A DNA stretch of 64,000 nt, taken from the NCBI RefSeq assembly GCF_037975245.1, contig NC_092576.1, positions 30,420,611-30,484,610 of the forward strand. Reading direction: 5' to 3'. The notes beneath the pieces were generated by a model. It made no database searches. It saw nothing but the letters and a program-made list of their open reading frames with translations, and had not been told where the DNA came from. This document shows, one piece after another, positions 55,546-64,000 of this stretch. Source of the stretch: Apostichopus japonicus. Its lineage: Eukaryota; Echinodermata; Holothuroidea; Aspidochirotida; Stichopodidae. A program made the translations under genes and the position numbers. Position 1 is the stretch's first letter, and each line of letters opens with the position of its first letter.

Positions 55546-57262
55546 ACCTTTTGGGCCTGAAAAGAGTCGATGTTGTCATGTGTCATGTTTACAAAATCCT
55601 TATTCAATGTAGCATTCTTCCAGGGTGGTGAAAGATAACAACTGTTCACCAATTAGGTGTTCAGATTTAAATATGTGACATATTTGGACCAATATAGCAT
55701 ACTGTACGTGTACTTTTATATTTCAAAAATATTTATTTCACTTGCTTTATGAGGAATGGTTTTTCTAACAAAACCAAAATATCCTGTTATTTATATGAAA
55801 ACAATTCAGTTGTTTGATTAGAAATTCAAGGATCACTAAACCGTTAACTGAATCTGCATTCTTTAAAAAGAGCGATAATGGGTCATTTGGGCGTTCCATT
55901 TGAAAGTAGAAAGGTTAAGGTTTTGATTATTACCTGGTATAAGAATATCAAACCGCAAGCAATCATATTTGAAGCTTTTATTGTTTACCATGCTTATATT
56001 TAATTCTTGCAGGTAATAAACAGAAGCTGATGAAAGAGCTCACCACCGTGGAGGCAGAGCTGAATAAGAAAGAGGAAAATCTACTAGAGAACAGAGAGGG
56101 AAAAGATGTAAACTACATCAGCTCCAGTGAGTCAGATGAAGAACAGGAGTCATTCCAGCAACCAAAAAAGTTGTAAACAAGCTGTAAACAAGTAAGTACT
56201 GTATCTTACATTCAACACATCTGTTTTTTTCCAAAAGATTTTAACCGCGACTGTAGGAAGTTTGAGTTTTCTCTGAAATGTTCATACACATCTCAGCAGC
56301 TTACGGATAAACATGATGACTGAATGTCCCATTGAGGTTAATTTGCTCCAAGGTGGTAATACATACGATTCAATGATCTTAACCAAAGATGACCATAATT
56401 AAATATCGGCATATTTGGGGCCAATACAGCATAACTTTAAATCTCCATTCAGCTAATTGTAGCTCAAGGCACAAGTTGCTTTGCACGTTAACTCATACAG
56501 TAGATGCATATATGCTGAAGGCTAACGAGAGGAAGTTATACTGTTGCTGTCTTGATGTTTTGCAGGTTCTTGTGTTTAAAGAAAGGGCAGAAAAAACAAG
56601 GTCATTTCAGTTTAGGAATTTTATGTTTGAAACATGGGGAAATCATTGGCCTTGATATTGGTTTTCTACAGGTGTCTGTTACTGGTAAATCATATGCTAA
56701 TTGTGTCTCTCAGCTTTGTTACAGATGCTAGACGGACCGTCGTCTCATGTGACCCCACAGAGAGCGCTACCTATAAACAGATCTGAGGAACCAGTTGGAG
56801 GTGTAGAGATCGAAACAGACAGTGCAGAGACTGATTTTTATTTCTTTTTTGGTGAGCCCCTTTATGTAACCTTCGCTGGCCTATTGTGTGCCTTAGAGTG
56901 AAATCCGGTCATGAAACACAACTTTAAGTTTGGTCCGGAGAGCGGAATAAACACCGCTCGGCTCATTTGCTTTCCTACACATTTTATGTGGACCCTACTT
57001 TGTACACTTTGTTCCCTAATTAAGTCCTGTGTGAAGTCAAATTCACTGTGTAGTTTTATTTCGAATCGCCTTATATCTTGTCAGTTTGAACATCATAATT
57101 ATAGGAGGTCCCTAACAACAAAAAATGTTTTTTAGCGTTCCACCTCAGAAGAGTTTAAACCATGACAACTTTCTTTATGCAGGCTGCAGTTGGCTTTCGT
57201 GGAGTGCAGACGTGTTTCGCTCTCGCTCTCCACCTATTACAGCTTTTAATATCACTTTACTT

Positions 57263-57275
57263 CCCGCCGGGCGGG
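57263..57275 (+). promoter_or_regulatory. 5' UTR stem-loop, copy 2
   Basis: CCCGC-CGG-GCGGG, at the equivalent position to the one at 12390 in copy 1, with a loop change only. Confidence 0.5.
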
Positions 57276-57404
57276 TGTGGTAGCTTGTGTTCGTGTGTGA
57301 GTCAGTTCGTTGTTTAGTGTAGTTGGTGTGTTTTGGGTTTGGTTTGGGTTTGTTTCGTTTTGGTTTTTGTATAGGTGCGTGGCTTTGCCCCACCCCTAGC
57401 TGTC

Positions 57405-58678
57405 ATGGCGGCTCGCCGTGACAGCAAAATCGTATTGCTGAGTTTTTCGGGGGAGGCTAAGGTCGTCCCCGGACAAGTTTTTTCAGTTTTGCGTTCTGTT
57501 GGTTTAAAAGTCCCTGGAGAGGTTGACGCGCTTCAGCGTAAACCTCTCCGGGGTATGAATTGTTTTGATGTTCGCTTTACCTCGGAGGCTGCCCGCGTCC
57601 GAGGCGTCCATGTGTTGGAGGGAGTCGAGGTCACACCGTACGACAGTTCGGTGTGGGTGACAGTCCTCCATCTCCCTCTGGACATGTCTGAACAGATTGT
57701 TGTGCGGACACTGGGGCGTTTTGGGAAAGTAACCGGCTACGAGGAGCCGGAATTCCTTGAATGTAAGGGTGTAAAGACCGGGACCAGACGAGTTAGATTA
57801 CAACTCAAGTCCGATATCCCCTCTACCTTGTGGGCTAATGGGCACAGGGCCCACGTTGCATACCCGGGCCAGCCTCGCACTTGTTGGAGGTGTGGGCTGG
57901 AAGGGCATGAGGCCAGATTGTGCCCGAACAAGCGGTGTAGCCGCTGTTTACAGGTTGGGCATACCCTGGCCGAGTGTAAAGGGGATATCGTATGTAACTC
58001 GTGTGGGAAAACGGGCCATCTCGCTCGTTTATGCCCAGACCGCTCATACGCCGCGAGAGTGGCTACGGGCGTGGTTGAAGCGGTCCCCGTCCCGGCCTTT
58101 CAAACCGTATCACCTGATGCTCCTCTCATCGCCCCAGTGTCCGACACTAGCGCCCCGGTGGAGGTTTTCAACTCCCCTTCGTGTTCTACCTCGTCCCTGG
58201 AGGAAGTTGCCGCTCCGGCCGAGACTGCCAGCCTGCCCACTAAGGCGGAGCAGGACAAAACGGCGGAGATTGTATTAGCGGAGTGGCATGCGGAGCAGGA
58301 TGCCGCTTGTACTGGTTCACCTGTAGCTGCGCCCGCTATATCGGTGACACTAGTCGGCCCTCGAGTCAACCGGCCCAAGAGACATTAAGTGGCCCAGATT
58401 CTGACTCGCCAATGGAGGACAGCACTACAGCCTTAGTAGTTGTGGCTAAGGAGTCATCCGATTGGTTTGATGAGACAAAACACGCCATTGATCTCACTGA
58501 CTCGAGCGGCCCTTCCACCCTGCCCGCAGTCGCTTCCACTATACCGGACACGATGGTCGCTAGTGGACCTCCTGTTCCTTGTGACGAGGAGCTAAGAGGT
58601 CTGCTAGGTCGTAGGAAAAGGGGAAACACCGCTAAGGGCCTGAAAAGAGCCGTACTGGGAAAACATCGCAGGTTATGA
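57405..58678 (+). pseudogene. Tx1-like ORF1 (copy 2), one-base deletion
   Basis: From ATG 57405 (MAARRDSKIVLLSFSGEAKV) the frame runs through three CCHC knuckles: CWRCGLEGHEARLC, CSRCLQVGHTLAEC and CNSCGKTGHLARLC. It stops at 58388, because one A present in copy 3 is missing near 58,383. The shifted frame continues with SGPDSDSPMED, SSDWFDETK and LGKHRRL to a TGA at 58676-58678. The ORF1 stop overlaps the ORF2 start (ATGA), unlike copy 1, which has a gap. Confidence 0.85.
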
Positions 58679-61600
58679 CACCAGACACCTTATCCCTCGT
58701 CACCCTTAATGTGAATGGGATGAGGGGTACCCCAAAAAGGCGACGGATTTTACAGTTCTGCAAGTTGCTCCAAGTGGATGTGGTCCTTTTGCAAGAGACC
58801 CACATATCTTGTGAGAGTGATGTTCATCTTTGGTCCTTGGAGTGGGGAGGAGGCCTTTATGCCTCCTTTGGATCAGGGGCATCTTGCGGGACTGTAATTT
58901 TGGTGTCCCCAAAACTGTGTCATTGTGTGGGAAAAGTGGAGAAAGACCATGAAGGTCGGGTGGTGTGCATACACTTAAGGCTCACGCGGGGTGAGTTGGT
59001 TGTTTGCAATGTGTATGCCCCCAACCGGCCAGCATGTAGGAAAAATTTCTTCACGGTGTTGCCATCCTTTGTACCGGGTAAGGCAAATTGTATCCTTGGG
59101 GGGGACTTTAACTGTGTCCCTCACTCTGCGTTAGATAGACGTTCGAGGAAAGAGTCCCCCAATTGTACCACCGGCATGATTGAGCTAGGCTTGTTTGTCA
59201 AGCACCGAGATCCCAGGTGGTTGCTTGTACGTGGCATAAACCAGATGGAACAGTTTCATCCAGACTCGACAGGTTTTATGCCCCGCGTTTCCTCGATCTC
59301 GGTGCTCGATTATTTCATGTCCTTTATCTGATCATGACGCTGTTGTTTTGCGCTTGCAGCTGCCGGAGTCCTTTCATGTGGAGAAGGGACTTTGGCGGCT
59401 AAACACGGAAATTGTTAAAGAGCAAAACTTCAAGGAGCAATTTGTCGAGAAGTACAGAGGATGGCAGTCCCTCAAGCCTGCTTTTCCCAATGCGTTAGTC
59501 TGGTGGGACGAGGTCAAGTCCCTCATCAAGCAGTTCGCAATCAGGTATAGTGTTGAGAGAGCTCACCAACGGAGATTCAAGTTCCATTCCTTGTGCAACA
59601 GAGCAAGGGATGGTTCTTCATCGTCTGATCTGCATGCACTTGGAGTGTTTCTCGATGAGAAACTGCACGGAGCCCGAGTGCGTGCCAGAATCCAGTTTGT
59701 TGAGGCGGACGAGAAGCCCACTATTCGTTTTTACCGGGACGACACCAAGTCTGTGGTTGACCGCAGAATAAGGGCAGTGTGTCATCCTGGTGGGGTCGTC
59801 GTGGAGAGCCCGCAGGCAGTCCTAGGGGTATTTGGGTCGTTCTTTTCGAACCTGTACTCCAGGGCTGCTGTTAGCGAGGATCTCCAGGTCTGGTATAGAC
59901 AAGGCCCCCCCTGAGAGTAAAAATGATAGCTTGGGCTCGAATCTCTCCGTTGGTGAGCTCTGGACAGCGGTAGCAGCGATGAAGAAGGGAAAGTCCCCCG
60001 GTCCCGATGGCCTCCCGGCAGAGTTCTATAGGACCTTCTGGGAGGTCCTCGGTGGGGACTTGAGAGATGTGTTCGTTACCGCTTTCCAGTTGAATTACAT
60101 GAGCCAAACACAGCGGGTTGGAAATATTGTTCTCCTCCCAAAGTCAGGAGATCCTTTGGACCCTAGAAATAGGCGTCCAATAACGCTGTTAAATCTGGAC
60201 TACAAAATCCTGGCCAAAGCATTAGGAAATCGCTTATCGGACGTGATGCCGGATATTGTAGGTCCTCTCCAGACTTGTGCTGTGCGAGGCAAGTGTATTC
60301 AACATAACCTCTGGTTGATGAGAGACTTGATCGAGTTTGTTAAAGTTCGTGATTTGCCATGTGCACTGGTCTCACTGGACCAGGAAAAGGCCTTTGACAT
60401 GGTAGATCACGACTTCCTGTTCAGAACCTTAGAGTCCTTCGGATTGAACTCCGTATATATTCGTTGGGTCTCGTTATTATACAAGGACGTCACGAGCATT
60501 GTCACTGTTAACGGATTAACTTCTGGTCCCTTCCCGGTTCGAAGAGGAGTCCGTCAGGGTTGTCCCCTCTCCCCGTTGTTGTATGTTTTCTTCAGCGAAA
60601 CGCTCAGTACCTCGCTGGACAGATGCTTTGGATTTCGACCCTTCAACATACCGGGTGGGGCTAGAGTTAAATGCGTGCAGTATGCCGATGACGTCACCTG
60701 TATTGTGTCGGACCTCGCCTCCTTCAAGCCTTTATCGAAGGTTTTGACCACCTTCCAAGAGGCTACTGGTGCCAGACTAAACAAGTCCCAAGACCAAAGG
60801 GCTGCGATTGGGAGGTTGGCGCGGCCAATCCCTCCCGTTCGATGCTACTTGGTCAGATGTCATGATCAAGGTAAATGGCATCTGGCTAGGTTATGGTGCC
60901 CCGGAGGCCACCACTTGGGCCGAGAAGGCTGATCAAGTGGAGGCAAGGCTCGACACATTCAGTCACAGGTGGCGCTCCCTCCCTGGGAAGGTTACAGTTG
61001 TAAATAGGTTCATTGTTCCTCTCCTTTGGTATCCTGGTACGGTGATCGCCGCACCGGATCATGCCTTGGTGCGAATGGAGAGGATCATTTTTTATTTCAT
61101 TTGGGGAAAGCGCAAACCAAACCTGGTCAAAAGGACCGTTCTGTATATGACCCCCTTGAGCGGTGGGCTTGGTTTGGTCTACCTACCATCTAAACTGTGC
61201 TTTCTCCTCTTGAAAGGTGTTTTTGTTGCTTTTGAAAATCCTTCGTTGCCCTTTGCTTTTTTTTGTTAGGTGCTGGGGTGGGTTTCTTTTGCGACACCAC
61301 TGGCCCGGATCCTTTTCCAATAACCGGCCAAAGGCGACACGCCCTTCTGGGGTCTATACTCAGATTGGTGACTCTCTTCGTAGAATCAAAGAAGAGGGTG
61401 GGCCACATGTTCTGCTGAACGTGGCTCCCTCTGTGTTATACCCACCATTGTTTCGTTCAATGCTCGCGCCTGTGTGCCCGTCGGCTTGCCGGACCGCCAT
61501 CTCTCCGGATGTGTGGCGGTCTGTGTGTTGCAAGTCACTAGATAGCCGTCTCAGGGACTTGGCGTGGAGGATTGCACATGGGGTCCTCATCACTAACCAT

Positions 61601-62068
61601 TTTCGCGTAGTCAGGTGGCGATTAGGTGATGGGATTTGTCCCCGTGTGGGCTGTAAAGCCATCGAGACTATGCAACACCTTTTGTTGGAGTGTCCATTTG
61701 TCCGGTTGGTGTGGGATTGGTTTCACGCCTTCGTTATTGGTGTTATTGGTTGCACACAGTGGGCCATTAGTAGTGATTTTGTTTTGTATGGTTTGTTGCC
61801 CCCTGTGTGCCCAACCTGGGTTAGGGATCTGCTGTTGTTGTTTGCCGCTGTTATCAGGAGACACATCTGGAACAGCAGATGCCGCCTAGTTTTCGATGGG
61901 GACGTCTGGAGGGCAGAGGATGTTGTCCCCCTCGTGCAAAGTGACATCAGGTTGCGCATGGAGGCGGACCATGCACGGCTTCCCGACACTGCCTTTCGTA
62001 GACGCTGGCGCAAGCCTGTCGTCTACTATCGGGACGGCGTTCCCCGGATGAAATTTGGAGTGAGTTAG
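58675..62068 (+). pseudogene. Tx1-like ORF2 (copy 2), endonuclease and RT, frameshifted
   Basis: It starts MTPDTLSLVTLNVNGMRGTP with an intact endonuclease N-terminal half (LLQETHIS, GGDFNCVPHS). Frame changes near 59,215, 59,330, 59,880, 60,800 and 61,260 break the rest. The reverse transcriptase is recognisable: RRPITLLNLDYKILAKALGN, SLDQEKAFDMVDHDFL, RRGVRQGCPLSPLLYVFF and YADDVTC. The C-terminal CPRVGC..H...C segment and the end KPVVYYRDGVPRMKFGVS are present. It is non-functional, but all parts are in order. Confidence 0.88.
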
Positions 62069-62714
62069 TTGGTAGGTGTGGGGGCTGTGTGGTCGTTACA
62101 TAATATAGGTTGGTTTAATTTTTCTCTTTGTGGTTTCGGGTTGGCTTTTTGGGGCTTGTTTGTAGTGTTTTATTTGTTTTGCTTCTGTTGGCCTTTGGGT
62201 CCGTGCCCTTTTCGCGTCACGTTAAACGCTGCGTTAGTGGGAGATTGATGGGTTTCAGTTGTTGCTTTACAGACTGGGTTTGTTTTTGGTTTTCTTGACC
62301 TTTGGTCCGTGTCCGTTTCTTAGCACGTAAAAAGCACACTTTCTTTATTGATCTCTTTCCATATTTTCAGTTTTAAAGCCCACCTGCTAAAAGAGTGGGT
62401 TTAGGCCATTGTTAGGATAGTTATTTTGACCTTCAACCAGTCACATTGCTGGATCAAGTTGCTCTTTGGACTATATGTTACATCTGATTGGTCGGCGTTC
62501 TTCTTATTATGGAATTTCATTCATAACAATGTTGTTCCCAATGAGCTGTGGACTTGGTCAAGTTCAAATATAGAAAGCCAAATTTTGAGGTCGGAAAATA
62601 GGGCTTTTTTGGGACAAAGGAATGAAAGTTGACATGCAATCTTCATTTAGATGCATACGCATTTGGATTGAAAAGAGCATACCAATGGTATGCTATTTTT
62701 TGCACTCTTAACAG

Positions 62715-62907
62715 ATTTGTAAACGAGCTTGAATTTCACCAATATCCCTTAAGAACATCCCCGGGTCAAGGCCAGTAACCCTTTTCATCAGGGTTGTAGC
62801 TGCGGTTACTTTTGGAAGAGAAGTGTTGGCTAGCCACAGCTTGAAAGGAGAGTCGTCCAAGTCTGCCAAGCCAGCACTTCCGACTGAAAAGGTGACAGCA
62901 TTATTAG
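62715..62907 (+). pseudogene. BEN gene 2, BEN-domain exon
   Basis: After CTCTTAACAG the frame reads ICKRA, a TGA (62730-62732), then ISLKNIPGSRPVTLFIRVVA and FGREVLASHSLKGES, followed by KPALPTEKVTALL. It ends with a phase-1 donor GTAAGT. The L-F-x-R, G-x-E-V-L-A-S and K-P-A-L-x-x-x-K-V motifs are diagnostic of the BEN fold. Confidence 0.65.
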
Positions 62908-63365
62908 GTAAGTCACAGATGTTTGTTCTTGATAAACTGACTACAAAATGACGATCTGACAATTGATATTATTTAAGGTTTCAGTTAAAGTAAAAATGTA
63001 AATATGGAATGAACACTTATTGCACATTTGGCAGAGAGATCTTGCCTCAGTCTTCCCAACTTAGTGTGAAAATAACAATGTTTCACTAAAATGTCAAACA
63101 ATACCATGACTTACGAAAGTTGCTTTCTTTGAATTTTGAAAAGTTTGGGTAAACAAACTATTCATGAAGTATATTTTTACCTACTTGTATTGCCTGAAAA
63201 TTTACCTCTTTTTATAAAACGGTAAACTTTGATCTCCGTAAATCCTTTTAACTTTGTGTTTCTATTGACTCCTGTGACAGCTATGACTTCTCGTTAAAGG
63301 TTGTATTGAAGGCATGCCTTGAAGAAGTACTCTTTTTAATGATTTTCTTTTGTTTCATCCCTTAG

Positions 63366-63439
63366 ATCTTGCGTCACTAAAGTATCCTGGGTGTTCAAGA
63401 GAAGGAACTGAAGACAACACTAAGATCAAAATTGAATGA
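63366..63439 (+). CDS. BEN gene 2, last exon
   Basis: A CCCTTAG acceptor joins phase 1 of the previous exon to give DLASLKYPGCSREGTEDNTK and a TGA at 63437-63439. An AATAAA follows at 63496-63501. Confidence 0.45.
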
Positions 63440-63495
63440 TGAACATAAGATGGCAAAGAAAAGATTGTTGATTTGTAATTTAAAGGGAGAAAGGA

Positions 63496-63501
63496 AATAA
63501 A
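63496..63501 (+). terminator. polyadenylation signal, BEN gene 2
   Basis: AATAAA 57 bases after the stop codon in the same orientation. Confidence 0.45.
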
Positions 63502-63599
63502 AAATTGAAATTGAAAATTTCGGTTCTATTCTTTCACGTGTAGATTTTCTCGAAATGCTGGGTTATTTTTACAGTCAATTAAATATCCTCACATGGTCT

Positions 63600-63815
63600 T
63601 TCACAATTCCTGCATAGTCTTTAAAAAGTCCTGTACAATTCTTGAAACTATCTTCCAAAGTTTTTGAAAAGGCCTGTCAATTGTCATGCATAATCTTTTA
63701 ATAGTCCTGTACAATCCGCAAAAAAATCCATCATAAATCGTGCAGGATGTGGCCAAATCCTGGCATAAATCCTGCAAAAAATCCCCCAGGATTTTATGCA
63801 GGATTTTTTGCACGA
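63600..63815. repeat. degenerate direct and inverted repeats around AATCCTGCA
   Basis: Variants of TCCTG(T/G)(A/C)ATAA(A/T)TC and their complements recur about ten times, for example AATCCTGGCATAAATCCTGC against GCAGGATTTATGCC-like DNA. It resembles a decayed MITE or minisatellite. Confidence 0.45.
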
Positions 63816-63884
63816 CTTTTTTGTATGGGATTCATTGAAGAGAATAAGGTTGATCAAAGTTGGGTAAGGTTGATCTTTAGTGTG

Positions 63885-63920
63885 GCCTTGGATCCCGCAT
63901 GGCGCGTCACATAAAAAGCA
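63885..63920 (+). mobile_element. very short 3' terminus of a Tx1-like element
   Basis: GGATCCCGCATGGCGCGTCACATAAAAAGCA aligns with the last about 35 bases of copy 1 (stem-loop, GTCACGTAAAAAGCA). The stem has one mismatch (GCGCG). Upstream DNA does not match the element, so this is an extreme 5' truncation or a chance remnant. Confidence 0.5.
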
Positions 63921-64000
63921 AAATTGTCCATTACAACCAAAGCCTTGGTTTCCTCACTCATCAAGCCCAGCTGATATGATTTGGTTCTTAGTTGATGCCT

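Larger units (their letters stand above)
57179..62337 (+). mobile_element. full-length Tx1-like retrotransposon (copy 2), ORF2 decayed
   Basis: The element is bounded by an exact 11-bp target duplication ACTTTCTTTAT (57168-57178 and 62338-62348). It starts GCAGGCTGCAGTTGGC and ends CACGTAAAAAGCAC. It has a 5' UTR with the CCCGC stem-loop, ORF1 (57405-58678, one frameshift) and ORF2 (58675-62068, several frameshifts). Its 3' UTR carries two similar copies of a TTTGG.TCCGTG.CC..TT..CACGT motif. It differs from copy 1 through much of both ORFs and in the 3' UTR, so it is a different subfamily. It lies in an intron of the second BEN gene, on the same strand. Confidence 0.9.
53403..63439 (+). pseudogene. 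second BEN-domain gene, interrupted by retrotransposons
   Basis: Exon 53403-53569 starts MSANSKV, shifts frame in a T-run, and continues RWEEPPKSDVVEEPKILL, then VDVEYEDESGPATILNID (phase-1 donor GTGAGT). Exon 56013-56191 joins in phase: coiled-coil NKQKLMKELTTVEAEL, then acidic YISSSESDEEQE and an in-frame TAA at 56174. A possible exon lies at 56725-56851. The BEN exon is 62715-62907 (ICKRA, TGA, then VTLFIRVVAAVTFGREVLAS, KPALPTEKVTALL), in phase with the last exon 63366-63439. Between exons lie the ORF1-only derivative and the full-length copy 2. BEN domains are DNA/chromatin-binding; the N-terminal RW-E-P-P segment recalls the N-terminus of other invertebrate BEN proteins. The TAA, TGA and T-run shift suggest decay. 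Confidence 0.55.

Noticed and set aside
62708-62962. Minus-strand open frame of 84 residues
   Set aside because: The plus strand of the same DNA encodes the BEN motifs with proper splice sites, so the minus frame is a shadow.

Overview
This is a eukaryotic, AT-rich, intron-containing genomic window. It has no bacterial-type operons, rRNA genes or CRISPR arrays. Coding blocks are short, bounded by GT/AG splice signals with matching phases, and separated by long non-coding DNA full of microsatellites, poly-G/poly-C tracts and interspersed repeats. The gene families present (BEN-domain proteins, SWIM plus YqaJ nuclease proteins, a P2X7 cytoplasmic-domain protein, Kolobok-like, Mutator-like and Harbinger-like transposases, Tx1-like and L2-like non-LTR retrotransposons) point to a marine invertebrate animal. 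An echinoderm such as a sea cucumber is my best guess, but that is inference from family content only.

Layout. 1.26-2.68 kb (+): BEN-domain gene fragment with in-frame stops. 4.17-11.03 kb (+): multi-exon Kolobok-like transposase-derived gene, split by a 5'-truncated Tx1-like fragment (8,524-8,763) and by a 1,372-bp hairpin transposon whose right arm is about 57 identical copies of a 16-bp unit (8,973-10,344). 11.49-18.80 kb (-): a probable two-exon gene joining a Cys-rich CXC-type exon to a P2X7-ballast-like exon, with a complete two-ORF Tx1-like retrotransposon (12,297-17,256) inside its intron. 19.5-21.6 kb: tandem repeat block rich in AGGTCA half-sites. 23.95-26.49 kb (+): SAP-SWIM-YqaJ nuclease gene. 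26.9-30.17 kb (+): dead L2/CR1-like retrotransposon. 30.3-33.17 kb (+): Mutator-like transposase gene. 33-47 kb: gene-poor DNA with two hAT-like MITEs, a tRNA-derived SINE, a diverged segmental duplication and a solo LTR. 49.18-50.91 kb: convergent Myb/SANT-like gene and core-deleted HARBI1-like gene, the two-protein signature of a PIF/Harbinger transposon. 50.91-52.69 and 53.70-55.26 kb (-): two ORF1-only Tx1-like derivatives sharing one ORF2 deletion junction. 53.40-63.44 kb (+): a second BEN-domain gene, interrupted by one of those derivatives and by a full-length but frameshifted Tx1-like element (57,179-62,337, 11-bp target duplication).

Nothing here is an operon-like pathway. The window is a graveyard of transposons, with many nested and datable insertions. 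One element (12.3-17.3 kb) still has both ORFs open. Nearly every multi-exon gene carries one or a few premature stops or single-base frameshifts, so most are probably pseudogenes, unless the assembly has base errors. The most novel items are the minisatellite-armed hairpin transposon, the shared stem-loop at both ends of the Tx1-like family, the ORF1-only derivatives, and the inferred CXC plus P2X7-domain gene.
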